From Odontesthes bonariensis (Eukaryota > Chordata > Actinopteri > Atheriniformes > Atherinopsidae): DNA of 64,000 nt. This document shows positions 32,960 through 44,590 of the stretch, piece by piece. Numbering within the stretch: position 1 is the first letter of the stretch; each line of letters starts with the position of its first letter. The notes beneath the pieces were generated by a model. That model did not search any database. It was not told where the DNA came from and saw only the letters and a program-made list of their open reading frames with translations. The translations under genes were made by a program, and so were the position numbers. The stretch spans positions 5,479,784-5,543,783 of the forward strand of contig NC_134526.1 of NCBI RefSeq assembly GCF_027942865.1. The letters are read 5' to 3'.

Positions 32960-33505
32960 CATGGGCGTTGCACCCGTGGGGGATGGGGGTGTTTCGACAC
33001 CCCCACTTTTACAGCAAGATGATTTCACCTTTTTGAATTTTCAATGACCAAATAAAGTTTTAACAAATCATAAAATGTGTTTTAAAGACTCTGTAGCCTC
33101 TTTAGAATAATTCCATCCAGATTTGAGCAGTCTAACTATTGTAGTTTCCATACAGGATCTAGTTTAATGTGATCAAAATGCAAAAAAAATGCAGTAAAAT
33201 GGCCCTGTTCTGCATTTTTACAAATCAGAAAAAGGTTTCACAAATCCCAAACAAGGTTTTAATGAATCTATAGCCTCTTTAGAATAATTCCATCCAGATT
33301 TGAGCAGTCTAACTATTGTAGTTTCCATACAGAACCTAGTTTAGGGTGATCAAAATGCAAAAAAATGCAGTGAAATGGCCCTTTATGCCCATCCATTTAA
33401 TTTGCGAATCGGATGCCAACTTCAGCGTCGTGTCTCTGGGCTTGATGTGGCGCTCATGTGCCCCCCCGTAACACCCCCACATTTAAAATCACTGCTCCAG
33501 CCCTG
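32960..33505. mobile_element. hAT-type MITE with internal tandem duplication
   Basis: Flanked by exact CAAAGCAC (32952-32959, 33506-33513). A segment of about 170 bp ('gcctctttagaataattcca' ... 'atgcag') occurs twice (about 33072-33222 and 33250-33395). It sits between the noncoding and first coding exons of the lectin gene. Confidence 0.75.
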
Positions 33506-33657
33506 CAAAGCACAACCAGCAATTTCTGTATAGTCTTAAAGTTGATGTTAATGACGATAGAATAGAATTTAAAATTGTGTTCCAGTAGTGATAGATAAAT
33601 CTTATGCCATAATTGCTATTCTTAGTTGTCTTCAGAGACAAAGAAACTCAAACTCAC

Positions 33658-33741
33658 CAGCAGTTGTGATCTTCTGAGAGTAGACTGAGTTCCGAGCAAA
33701 GGATGAGCCAACACTGTGGCACTGTGACGATGGCATTTATA
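33658..33741 (-). promoter_or_regulatory. Lectin gene TATA box and noncoding exon 1
   Basis: On the minus strand TATAAATG (33741-33734) is followed about 30 bp later by a presumed start near 33705 and a consensus donor CTGCTG|GTGAGT at 33658. Confidence 0.55.
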
Positions 33742-33924
33742 CATATACGCTTCCTAAAGACAAAGGCGGACACGCCAACATTCCAGAGTCAGACAGGTGA
33801 ACAAAAGAAAACTTGTTTTTATCTCAATGACAGACTGGCATCTCAGGTAATTTCATATATGACCAGGAAGAGAAAACAGGTTATAGAAGATTGTCACACT
33901 TACCGTACATACAAAGCGAATTAA

Positions 33925-36080
33925 AAAAAAGCAGCCAAGCTACAACAGATTGCACTGAAACTTCTCTTTTATCCAGATCCCCACCTTTAGCCTGCACAAG
34001 GAAACTGTGGAGAGAAAAAACTCCCTTTCAACAGGAAGAAACGGGGAGAAACAAGAAGGGTGGTCATCAGCCCCGACCAGCTGGGGACACCAAACACCAT
34101 AACGCCGGGCTAGGGATACCTGCTGAGAGAGAGAAACACAAATTAATGACAACAAAAATGTTATATGTACATGGTGAAAAAAGAAAGAGTGAGGAAAGGT
34201 GCAACGCAATATAACAGCTTAACTATGGGATGTTTCAGGGTCACCTGAGCCATCTCTAACTATAAGCTTTGTCAAAAAGGAAAGTTTTTTACCTGATCTT
34301 AAAGGTAGAGAGGGTGTCTGCTTCCTGGACATATACTAGCAGCTGGTCCCACAGAGAGGGGCCTGATAACTGAAGGCTCTACCTCCCAAACTGGCAGCTG
34401 GTCCCACAGAGAGGGGCCTGATAACTGAAGGCTCTGCCTCCCAAACTGGCAGCTGGTTCCACAGAGAGGGGCCTGATAACTGAAGGCTCTACCTCCCAAA
34501 CTGGCAGCTGGTCCCACAGAGAGGGGCCTGATAACTGAAGGCTCTACCTCCCAAACTGGCAGCTGGTCCCACAGAGAGGGGCCTAATAACTGAAGGCTCT
34601 ACCTCCCAAACTGGCAGCTGGTCCCACAGAGAGGGGCCTGATAACTGAAGGCTCTGCCTCCCAAACTGGCAGCTGGTTCCACAGAGAGGGGCCTGATAAC
34701 CGAAGGCTCTACCTCCCAAACTGGCAGCTGGTCCCACAGAGAGGGGCCTGATAACTGAAGGCTCTGCCTCGTTAACTGGCAGCTGGTTCCACAGAGAGGG
34801 GCCTAATAACTGAAGGCTCTACCTCCCAAACTGGCAGCTGGTCCCACAGAGAGGGGCCTGATAACTGAAGGCTCTGCCTCCCAAACTGGCAGCTGGTTCC
34901 ACAGAGAGGGGCCTGATAACTGAAGGCTCTGCCTCCCAAACTGGCAGCTGGTTCCACAGAGAGGGGCCTGATAACTGAAGGCTCTGCCTCCCAAACTGGC
35001 AGCTGGTTCCACAGAGAGGGGCCTGATAACCGAAGGCTCTGCCTCCCAAACTGGCAGCTGGTCCCACAGAGAGGGGCCCGATAACTGAAGGCTCTGCCTC
35101 CCAAACTGGCTGCTGGTTCCACAGAGAGGGGCCCGATAACTGAAGGCTCTGCCTCCCAAACTGGCAGCTGGTTCCACAGAGAGGGGCCTGATAACTGAAG
35201 GCTCTGCCTCCCAAACTGGCAGCTGGTTTCACAGAGAGGGGCCTGATAACTGAAGGCTCTGCCTCCCAAACTGGCAGCTGGTCCCACAGAGAGGGGCCTG
35301 ATAACTGAAGGCTCTGCCTCCCAAACTGGCAGCTGGTTCCACAGAGAGGGGCCTGATAACTGAAGGCTCTGCCTCCCAAACTGGCAGCTGGTTCCACAGA
35401 GAGGGGCCTGATAACTGAAGGCTCTGCCTCCCAAACTGGCAGCTGGTTCCACAGAGAGGGGCCTGATAACTGAAGGCTCTGCCTCCCAAACTGGCAGCTG
35501 GTTCCACAAAGAGGGGCCTGATAACTGAAGGCTCTGCCTCCCAAACTGGCAGCTGGTGCCACAGAGAGGGGCCCGATAACTGAAGGCTCTGCCTCCCAAA
35601 CTGGCAGCTGGTTCCACAGAGAGGGGCCCGATAACTGAAGGCTCTGCCTCCCAAACTGGCAGCTGGTTCCACAGAGAGGGGCCTGATAACTGAAGGCTCT
35701 GCCTCCCAAACTGGCAGCTGGTTCCACAGAGAGGGGCCTGATAACTGAAGGCTCTACTTTTAGAAACTCTGGGAACCTCAAGTTAACCTGCAGTCTGAGA
35801 GCAAAGTGCTCTGTTGGGAAAATATCTAACAATGAGATCTTTAATATATGATTGACTTCGGTCATTAAGAGCTTTATATGTGAGGATTAGAATTCTAAAT
35901 TCTATTCTGAATTTAACAGAGAGCCAATGAAGAGAAGCTAAAACTGGAGAAATATGATCTTTCCTGTTAACTCTGGCTGCAGCTTTTTGGATCAGCTGGA
36001 GGCTTTTTTAGAGGATGTTTAATAATAATAAAGAATTACAGATACAAATGCACGGACTAGTTTTTCTTCATCACTCTGAG
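33925..36080 (+). mobile_element. Long dispersed fish repeat containing the 55-bp array
   Basis: The left part ('ctccctttcaacaggaagaa', 'cttaactatgggatgtttca') matches the repeat in eIF1 copy B intron 1. The right part resumes after the array ('gaaactctgggaacctcaag', 'gccaatgaagagaagcta', 'ttttggatcagctgga'). This arrangement is common in fish genomes; I do not assign a class. Confidence 0.65.
34338..35757. repeat. 55-bp minisatellite, about 26 copies
   Basis: The unit reads 'ctggcagctggttccacaga', then 'gaggggcctgataactgaag', then 'gctctgcctcccaaa'. Variants are single-base (tCC/tTC, gcct/gccc, ctgc/ctac). Because 55 is not a multiple of 3 and the minus strand has no stop in any frame, ORFs up to 348 codons arise; they are artefacts. 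Confidence 0.95.
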
Positions 36081-36897
36081 ACAGAATTTATCCATGTTGA
36101 TTAATTAGAGAGTTGGTAACTGGTCATTCGGTATTTTTACTCAACCTCAAACACTTGTTGCCCATTCACAGCTTATTTAAACATGCTGCTTGAATTAGTT
36201 TTATGATGATCCTCTTAGAGAAATTTTCTCACGTTTTATAAACTTTCTCAGATTCTATAAATAAAGGATCAAACAAAATAACTGATAGGTTCCCTTTCTG
36301 CTATATTCAACTCAATATGGGAGTTAAAAATGGTTGTCATATCATGGCAATTCTTTTTTTTTTTATTCACATTCTCCTCAGTGTCCCAACATTCGTCTAG
36401 AAAATAAGGAAACTGTAAATTCCCTGAAGGAATTAATCATAAGCTCAGCTTATGTGAACTCTATCATGGAACAAGGAAGCAACACGAGAAAAAATCCACT
36501 GCATTGTTACAACTGGTTCTTCTGAAAAGCGTCATTGTTCCTTTATAATGAAATATAATGAAACTATTCCAGCAACAAAACTTCCTACTTGTGAACTTAA
36601 CTCTGAGTATGTGCTTAAAATGATACACACAGCGCACACAGGCATGTGCTGTTAATACTAGAATAAAACTGGTGAGCAAAAATAGTTCAAAATAACAGTA
36701 ATCGCTGTAAAAATGATTAAAGTACAATCATTTAATTTCTCAAAAAGGTGCATCAGTGTTACTGTGTTCATAGATCTACACCAAAAACAGTCACACAACT
36801 GCAGTGTCTACAAACACAAGTGTTTGTCTAAAACAAGGTTATGACCATTCTGCTTTGTTTATATGATGATTAACAGCATCATAGGTGTTCTGTGTGG
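36081..36897. other. Intergenic, nothing recognised
   Basis: AT-rich; no gene, RNA or clear element. Confidence 0.4.
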
Positions 36898-37758
36898 CAG
36901 TGTTAATTTCGTCAGCTTTTTTTAATTTAGTCTTAGTCACAATGTCGAAAATCAGTTTTAGTCTTAGTCAAATTTTAGTCATTTTAGTCAACACTGTACA
37001 TAATAGAACTTCTCCACACACACACACACACACACATTAGCTAGTTACCGGTAGGTTGATCATGACTGGCTTTACTACTATACCCAATCAATTTCAACAC
37101 CACGTGCATCTAAGTTCGACTACTTTTCGGTCAGTATTTGCCACTCTCGTAGTAGCTAGCTCTGGTCTGGCGAATCTACTACCATATTTTACTCGGCAAA
37201 ATATTCTGATCAACACAACACAGGCAGACGTGTATTTGTCATTATCCCACTGTCCGAACACACTACGCTAACTGTTATGATTCTGACACACTTCTGATCA
37301 TGTTAACGTTGAGTGCTGTTCACCATGCTTGTCGGAAAATAACCAATTCAATATAATGATCAGTCATGACCAATGTTTCCAAAAGCTTCTGTGCGTAAAA
37401 GCATCTCTCTCCAATTTTTTTGATATGGGCGACAAATAACACCCTCAGCGGGACGCTGTCAGAGCTAGTTAGCTAACTAATGTTCTGTGGGACAGGCGCC
37501 GTGCAGGGACAAACAGGGCAACAGCGCGTAATCTTCTATGAAGTTCAAGAAACACTAAATTAACAATTACAAATGACAAATTATTTATAAACAATTACAT
37601 TTTTTAATGTCCATTCGTCCATGGCTTGTAAATTTCGTCTTGTCTTAGTCTCGTTAACGAAAATCATTTTTTATTCTCGTCATATTTTTATTTTCTGGAA
37701 GCAATTTTGTGCGTCATTGTCTCGTCATCGAAATATTTGGGTGACGAAATTAACACTG
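36898..37758. mobile_element. hAT-type MITE
   Basis: Inverted ends 'cagtgttaatttcgtca' and 'tgacgaaattaacactg'; flanks ctgtgtgg/gtgtgtgg differ by one base. Contains a short (CA)n run at 37014-37036. Non-coding. Confidence 0.8.
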
Positions 37759-38072
37759 GTGTGTGGCATCTCTTGTATGATGAGACTGGACCCAGACCCT
37801 CGGCATTGCAGAACTCTCATTTAAAATGACTTGGCTGCCCTTTTACAACCATGTGGTCGTGTAAGGTATAGCGCATTTATTGCATGCAGCACCGTGACAC
37901 CATCATGGTTTATAAACTATGGACAGGGTCGCCTGTAAAAGTGTAGCTATATGGGATCTTCCTAACCTCCGTTCACTGTCAGTAAGCTGTTGTTTGACAG
38001 GCCGACAGTACAAAAGAATAAAACACACAAGGAATTCTGATGTATTGGAAAAATGTCGTATTTTCACAGACG

Positions 38073-38770
38073 TAGTGGCGATTCTAGAGTCTGTGGGGGC
38101 CCCAAGCAAAAAAATCCTAGGGGGCCCTACCGACCAGCGTTCGTCACCAAAACATCTGACACCAACGAAAAATGTATGAAATAAAACCTCTTTTTATTCC
38201 AAACATGTTCCAAACATGAAAAACATTGTTATTTTTAAAATATACATGTAAAGAATAAATAAATAACTAAAAAAAGACTACGTTGTGTACGTTGGCACTT
38301 GATATTCGCCTGTTGCTATTTATCTACCGGGTGTAGCTGGCCATCCAATAATAATTGTGTCCATTTAAAGATTCTTTGTGACAAGTAAAGCTGTTCATGA
38401 TATCGATTTCATAAGTACGGTTTTTATTTTCCACTAGCCTTGAATTTCCGGCGAACGTTGCCAACAATCGCAAACACTCTGAGGGGCTAGTTCTCCGCGA
38501 ACATAGCCTACAGTGGAACTCTATGTGAGTTTGACGAAGTCAACAATGCAATTATGGAATTATAGAATGGCATGTTAACTAGACAATCTTTGACTAAATC
38601 ATTTAAATGTAACTGTTCAAAGACAACATGTTCACCACGAACGTTCGCCACTGTTTGAGACAGTTTATAAAGTAACTAGACAATCTTTGATTGAATGCAC
38701 CTCAGCTCTCGGGGGGCCCCCTAGTGGCTCGGGGCTCCAAGCAGTTGCCTGTTGATAAGGTGCGCCTCTG
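38073..38770. mobile_element. hAT-type MITE, full copy
   Basis: Exact CACAGACG flanks at 38065-38072 and 38771-38778. Weak inverted ends ('tagtggcgattc' against the complement of 'ggtgcgcctctg'). The right half recurs at 39735-39980. Confidence 0.7.
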
Positions 38771-38778
38771 CACAGACG

Positions 38779-39509
38779 TGACAGTTTCATGTGATAAAAA
38801 TCTGTGATCTGTTGATGTGAGCGCTGTGAGGCATGAAGTCATCAGATTGTGTGTTACAAATGACTGAAATGAGGTAGAGTGAGTTGTATTACAAAGAAGT
38901 TTCCACATACTCAGCATCTCTTTATTATCTGCCTTACGTAACAGTCAAGCCAGTTTTTCCAACCCTGGCGATGAATGTGTTGAGATGGGTGGTGCTGGCA
39001 CCTTATAACCAAAAACAAACACTGATCTGAACCCATGCAAACTATGACGCTGTACAAATATGAGAAATCTAAATATATGAGCCAGGCTGAAACTAGCACA
39101 GGTGACCCTGCCAAAGCCAGAAGGGAGAGCTGCCAAAAAAACAATTCAACTCATTCTTTCAAATTAGGCAAAATCAAGCCTAATTTTTACCATCAGTTAT
39201 GTTTACAGTTAAATCAAAGAGTAAACTGATATTCTGCAAAATGCAAGCAATAAAATCTAAAAAGAAAACACAAATACAAGAAAGCACGGAATCAAAAGTT
39301 CTCTCTTAATCTATTCCTAAACAATCTCTCAAACCAACTTGAATATGAGAAAATAAACATGTTTAGGCCATATATAAATGTATAAATATATATTTATATG
39401 AATGAAGATATAATGAAACTGGTTCAGATGTTTCAGATAACTTCACAACAGTGATTTAGAATTCACTCAGCAAATTTAATTTGATCTATCAATGTTATCA
39501 AAAATAAAT
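38779..39509. other. Intergenic, nothing recognised
   Basis: No supported gene; short ORFs look random. Confidence 0.4.
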
Positions 39510-39980
39510 ATATATCAAATTTATTTATATAGCACATTTCATGTACAAACAGTTCAAATTGCTTTACATAAAATAAAAGCATTGCAGCAGGGAGTGGAAG
39601 AAGCATTAAAATACATAAAAGAATATAAAGAGAAACAAATAAAATCATTTAAATTAATTTAAAAACAAGCAACAGTCCAGATAAGTTCAAAGATATTTCA
39701 TGCATAGACACATGAGAACAGAAATGTCTTTAACCTGGAGTTTGACAAAGTCAACAAGGCAATTATGGAATTATAGAATGGCATGTTAACTAGACAATCT
39801 TTGACTAAATCATTTAAATTTAACTGTTCAAAGAAAACATGTTCACCACGAACGTTCGCCACTGTTTGAGACAGTTTATAAAGTAACTAGACAATCTTTG
39901 ATTGAATGCACCTCAGCTCTCGGGGGCCCCTAGTGGCTCGGGGCTCCAAGCAGTTGCCTGTTGACAAGGTGCACCTCTGT
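39510..39980. mobile_element. L2 3' end (antisense) fused to a hAT-MITE half
   Basis: 39510-39735 is the antisense of the L2 3' UTR seen at 5190-5420. It passes at 39735 into a near-identical copy of 38525-38770 ('ggaattatagaatggcatgt', 'cgaacgttcgccactgtttg'). Confidence 0.7.
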
Positions 39981-39984
39981 ATAT

Positions 39985-40660
39985 CCCCAACTACAATGAT
40001 CATAACTCCCCGAATATTTAACGGATTTAACAGAGATTTAGTTATGATACAGGACGCTGTCACACATTAAAAATACGTGCTCTCACGCTGAAAGACTTTG
40101 TATTATGCTCTTTAACAAAGACATATGGTAGGCTATGGCATATTGATAAATGTATAAATTTATTTAAATATAAATTTTATATTTTAATAAAGAGACAAGT
40201 TTTATTGTTCATTTGAATTTATTTCTCTCTCACACACGCACACACGACGATTCTGTAACAAGCTCCCATATAGGATTCGAGGATTTTTTTATTTGTATTC
40301 CTACAGCAAAATTTTGTTGGCACTCAAGAACAACAGACAAAACAACAATGAGGAAAATAAAGTGTCGTGAATAAAAAAAAAAGTGTAGAGTAATGAAAAC
40401 AGTTAAAAATATATTAGAAAATGATATATACAGTTCTAAAAATGGTGGAATTATAAATAAAAAAAAACGATGTGGGGAAAAAAACTGTCGGCTCTGAACT
40501 GTCGGCTCTGTGGCACAAGCGCAACGACAGGGAGATACTGAAGGAAAAAAACTGGCTCCCAAATAGGATCCCAAAAGCGGCTCCCATTGTGGAGCCGGTT
40601 CCTGTCGTTCACTTCAAAGAGCCGACTCTTAGAGCCGGATCGTTTGCGACCGACACATCA
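39985..40660. mobile_element. AT-rich DNA with a hAT-like end
   Basis: 40470-40645 carries 'gtcggctctg', 'gagccggttcctgtcgttca' and 'gagccgactcttagagccgg' motifs resembling one end of a fish hAT element. The left part has nothing recognised. Confidence 0.35.
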
Positions 40661-41191
40661 CATTCATACATACTATTGAAACGCTCTCCCGGTCACTACT
40701 GAAATTACTTGTATGAATACATGTGAAACGCTTGCACATCCTCATGTAAGAGCATACACACTAATAACTGAAAAACGTATACATACACATTTGAAACATT
40801 TATACAAATATATGTGAAACACTTGCACATGTATCTAAACTTTTTATATCTTTGTAATCATATGCAAGAGATTCACTTATGAAGGTATAAGTGTTCAACA
40901 ATATATGTATATATAACATTTTCATATGTGAATGCATGAGTGTTTCAGATGGATACGTATAAATGTTTCACTTGTATGCATGCAAGCATTTCATATGTAT
41001 GTGTATATGACACGGAAGTATTTATGTATGCGTGTGTGTTTCTCATATGTATGTGTAAGTGTTTCAGACGAGTGTGTATAATGTTTTATATATGAGCGTG
41101 CATAGGTTTACAGAGTATGTATGTATGTGTGAGTGTTTCATTAGTATGTGTGAGAGTGTCTCAATAGTTAAGTCCTAAACGGCCCCTCATA
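40661..41191 (-). mobile_element. Low-complexity element, copy 2 (inverted partner 28053-28500)
   Basis: Reverse complement of the element at 28053-28500, from 'cattcatacatactattgaa' to 'gtcctaaacggcccctcata', with a few short insertions. Its boundary abuts the 124-bp tandem repeat. Confidence 0.7.
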
Positions 41192-41490
41192 GTTTATGTT
41201 CATGTTGGAACATGTTTCAGTGAATCTCTGCAGCTGTTACCATGGAAACATCTGCAGATATTCACCTTGAAGCTGCTCAGAACTGAACTAACTCTGGTTC
41301 TGCCTCAGATTCTGGGTTTATGTTCATGTTGGAACATGTTTCAGTGAATCTCTGCAGCTGTTACCATGGAAACATCTGCAGATATTCACTTTAAAGCTGC
41401 TCAGAACTGAACTAACTCTGGTTCTGACTCAGATTCTGGGTTTATGTTCATGTTGGAACATGTTTCAGTTCAGTTGTTTCCTGTTTTTAT
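41192..41490 (+). repeat. 124-bp tandem repeat, forward block
   Basis: Units start 'catgttggaacatgtttcag' at 41201, 41325 and 41449 (period 124 bp; the third is partial). The same unit occurs in reverse at 44995-45300 and as a fragment at 27985-28050. Confidence 0.9.
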
Positions 41491-42240
41491 GGAGGTCTGG
41501 ATCAGAACATCTGTTCAGTTCTCTCCAGTCACAGAATCTCTTCTTCTTGCCTTTGTCTCCACCTGCTGAACGAGTTTGACCTGCTGCAGAGAGACTGGAG
41601 AATAAAGAAAATCAGCTCAGGACCAACAACTCGGAGCTCGTTCTGCTGCTTTTTGAAAAGGTTTCATGAATTATTTTTAATAAAAAGAAACTTTCATCAG
41701 ATTTTAATGACTTGGTTAATCTACAGGAAATGAACCTGCAGCACTTTTGACTTTCGGTCCAAAATCTTTCTCACGTTGAACTGTTTTTAGGGATTTTTCT
41801 GTTGGTGGAAGTCGTTTCTTTGGGTTCTCTGACTGACGGACACAATCCTGCACAGACTCGCTGTTTACTGTGTAAAGAGGCTTTCAGTCTGTTCTTTAGT
41901 TAACAATAATGTCAAAATAAATTTCACCAAAATAAATGTTAAACCTGTTTAAACAAACAGATTTGAAATGAACCAACCTTTGTTTGGTCTTTTCGTGGGA
42001 TTTACTTCAGAAATGTGTTTTTATTTTAAACTTCTGAATGTTTGGAAGATCAGACGAATGTTTGACTTTAGTCTCATCGTTTTATTTTTCTAATTAAGCA
42101 GGAAATATCCGTCTGTTCGGTGTGAGTCCAAAATCATTTAACTCAAGATGGTTTTAATGGAATAAACGTGAAGTATTTCTGTACCTGAATTTTTAAAATA
42201 TCAGATATTTTCAGTTGGTGACGTATGGACGCGCTGACGT
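41491..42240. other. Upstream DNA of the Tc1-derived gene
   Basis: No ORF or element recognised. At 42223-42255 the 14-bp unit 'gacgtatggacgcg' is directly repeated just before the GC-rich promoter. Confidence 0.4.
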
Positions 42241-42406
42241 ATGGACGCGCTGGCGTCACTCTGAGGGCGGGGCCTGAAAGCTCTGGTTTCCGGGTCTGCG
42301 GTGTTTGTTGCCGTGTCGCTAAACGCCAGAAGCTCGGAACCTCATTCCAGCCGAAACAATTCAGGCAGCTCGTTCTTCACAGTGCAGCGAAAAGCCTCTG
42401 AACATT
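42241..42406 (+). promoter_or_regulatory. GC-rich promoter and noncoding exon 1 of the Tc1-derived gene
   Basis: CpG-rich sequence with a GC box ('gagggcggggcc', about 42262-42273) and no TATA box. It ends at a donor, CATTG|GTACGTGA (donor GT at 42408-42409). Contrasts with AT-rich surroundings. Confidence 0.55.
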
Positions 42407-44590
42407 GGTACGTGACTTTTAACCGAACTGAGCCGGGAGAGGTAAACGTTACAGACGGCTAAGTTACAAACACACACCCAGCTAACCGGTTATTCTTTAT
42501 TTATTTAATGGAGAGTCTTTGTCAGATATCATTCGGGCGAAAAGCGTCCCTGGAACAGGAGAAAGTGGTGATGGACACTTTAAAATGACAGAGTTGGCAG
42601 GCTGTGTAATAAAGCAAAATTTAACCCCTTAACGCCTGAATTTATATAGCTGTATATAAAAAAAAATGTTTTGTGTGTATTTTAGCCTTTAACTAGATGT
42701 TAGATAATGCTGAGATTATTAATTTCACTTTTGCACAAAAAATAAATAGAAATTTTGGTATGTTGCTTATTTGCAACAACAGGCATAATGGTCAATAATA
42801 AGATAACAACAACACAGTAATATAACAGTGAAAAAACAATGTTTTTTTATTCACCCTTTTTTTTTTTTTACATATTTATTTATGTAAAGGTTCCTAGGTC
42901 CGTAGTGAATATGGACTAACCGTCACTGGGGGAATAAAGATGCTATCTCAGCTGGTAGATTGAATCAAACGGTTTGTAGCACATATGCAACAATCGGCGT
43001 TAAGGGGTTAAGATGTGTAAAACAATCCGAAATGAGTGTGGCCTGCTCTGCCCGGGAGGTCAGCGGTTAAACGTGTGGTTTCCTGCAGCTTGTCAGCAGT
43101 AATTATTACGGGTTAAATGTGTGTGTTCTGCTCCTTTTTATCACCGCTTCATTGTTCTGTTCTGATGGACCCCAGCAGAGCTTTAACACAGTGTGGCGGT
43201 CCAGGGATCGCAGTACTTTTAAGTCCTGATCCAGTCCTCATTTCTTTATGTTTTCCTTTCAAACCTCCAGACTTTCCTGTAATCTTTAAGGTGGTGCTGA
43301 GCAATAGTTCTCCAGCTTTCTGAAAGTCTTTCTATTGGACATTTCCCCTCATCTTCAGCCCAGTCCTTGTACCTGAGCATCTTCAGAGGAATGTGTTTTT
43401 TCTTCATTAAGCCACTTAACTGTGAGCTGTGAACCATTCAGGCAGGATCTTTAGGCACTTTGTTCCCAGCAGCCTGTCACAGAGACACATCATTTGTTCC
43501 CATTTCTTTAGCCGCATCTGTGAAAAACAGCTTCATAGTTTCAACTTTTTTGTACATTTACGTTAAAACTGCTTTCAGTTACCAAAAGAGTCAAATTAAT
43601 ATAAGAAATTCAGTTTAAAAAAAATCCTAATCCCAAAATAATGAACGTTATCACGTCTAAAAGTAGAAAAGTAGGAAAAAAAACAGACAATAATAAGAAT
43701 TATATGTTATACAACATCAAGAAAAAGTAAATAAGATTCAACTTAAAGCTTAAAAAAGGAATATAAGATATAATCTAATGACTAATTATGGAACCATTAA
43801 TATAAATGAAATGATTAAACTGTTTTATGCCACCAGAAATGAATAATCTAGAAGCTCTTTGTGGGTTTTAGACTGGAATTAAGATTTGTTCCCATTTCTT
43901 TAGCTGCATGTGTGAAAAACAGCAAAGATAACACAGTGTGACAGACAGAAAACAGGATTTCTGCAGCAACAAGGTGATTCCCAAAGAGCTGTTAGCTGAA
44001 AACTTGGCTTTCAAGCTCTTGCTCAGCGCTGAATATCTTTTTTAAAAGTGCTGCTCCACTTCCTGGTGGTTTGTTGTGGTTGATGCTCAGATCACTGATT
44101 TATTCTTCCTCCTCAGAGCGAACCTGGTGGTGACGCCACAGCTATGGGCTCCTCCATCGAACTGAGCCGAGACCTGAAAATGAAGCTCATCGAAGCCTAC
44201 AAGGGCGGCAAGGGCTACAAGAAGATATCGAAGCGCTTTGGGTTTTCAATCTCCACCATACGGAACGTCATCAGGAAGTGGAAGTCGACGGGAACCGTGG
44301 AAGTCAAGACTAGATCAGGGAGACCGAGAAAGATTTCGGAGCAGACGGCGCACCTGCTGGGCCGGACGGCCTCGGAGAACCCCCACATGACCGCCAAGGA
44401 GCTGCAGGAGGGGCTGGCCGACGCGGGGGTGGTGGTGCACGCGTCCACCGTGCAGCGCTGCCTGAACAAGCAGGGCCTCCGGGGAAGAGTCCGCAGGAAG
44501 AATCAGCCGGAGGCGGCACCAGGGAGGACGGATCCTGAGTCTGGGACAGAAGAGTCTGCAGAAGTCGGTCGCCCTGGAAACGCCTGCTGA
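42290..44590 (+). CDS. Tc1-transposase-derived DNA-binding protein (148 aa), candidate domesticated gene
   Basis: Inferred two-exon gene. Noncoding exon 1 (about 42290-42407) joins exon 2 after a strong acceptor ending 44116 (pyrimidine-rich TTCTTCCTCCTCAG); the CDS is 44144-44590. Residues 8-50 form a first helix-turn-helix (LKMKLIEAYKGGKGYKKISK then FSISTIRNVIRKWK). SGRPRK (58-63) is the AT-hook-like linker typical of Tc1 transposases. Residues 66-118 form the second HTH (ENPHMTAKELQEG ... STVQRCLNKQGLRGRV). The DDE catalytic domain is absent; the protein ends in a short acidic/Pro-rich tail. The CDS is uninterrupted and GC-rich with C/G third positions, unlike the decayed AT-rich Tc1 copies nearby, and no Tc1 inverted ends flank it. 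A role as a sequence-specific DNA-binding factor is inference. The alternative is a truncated transposon by chance still open. Confidence 0.6.
42625..43007. mobile_element. TTAA MITE in intron 1 of the Tc1-derived gene
   Basis: TTAA at 42621-42624 and 43008-43011; inverted ends 'ccccttaacgcc' and 'ggcgttaagggg'. It shares subterminal 'gcatatttgcaac'-type sequence with the MITE at 13167. Confidence 0.85.
43246..43374 (-). mobile_element. Tc1 C-terminal fragment
   Basis: On the minus strand SWRTIAQHHLKDYRKVW is a Tc1 C-terminal block. Confidence 0.6.
43375..44008 (+). repeat. Segmental duplicate, copy 2 (partner 26733-27410)
   Basis: Same orientation as copy 1; carries a short insertion near 43665-43710 ('caataataagaattatatgt') absent from copy 1. 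It ends 108 bp before the coding exon at 44117. Confidence 0.85.

Noticed and set aside
34338-35757. Possible CRISPR-like direct-repeat array
   Set aside because: Units are contiguous with no unique spacers, and the context is eukaryotic.
34772-35865. Long minus-strand ORFs (281 and 348 codons) with repeats of GPSLWNQLPVWEAEPSVIRP
   Set aside because: They are translations of a 55-bp minisatellite that lacks stops in all three minus frames; the peptide cycles through frames every 165 bp.
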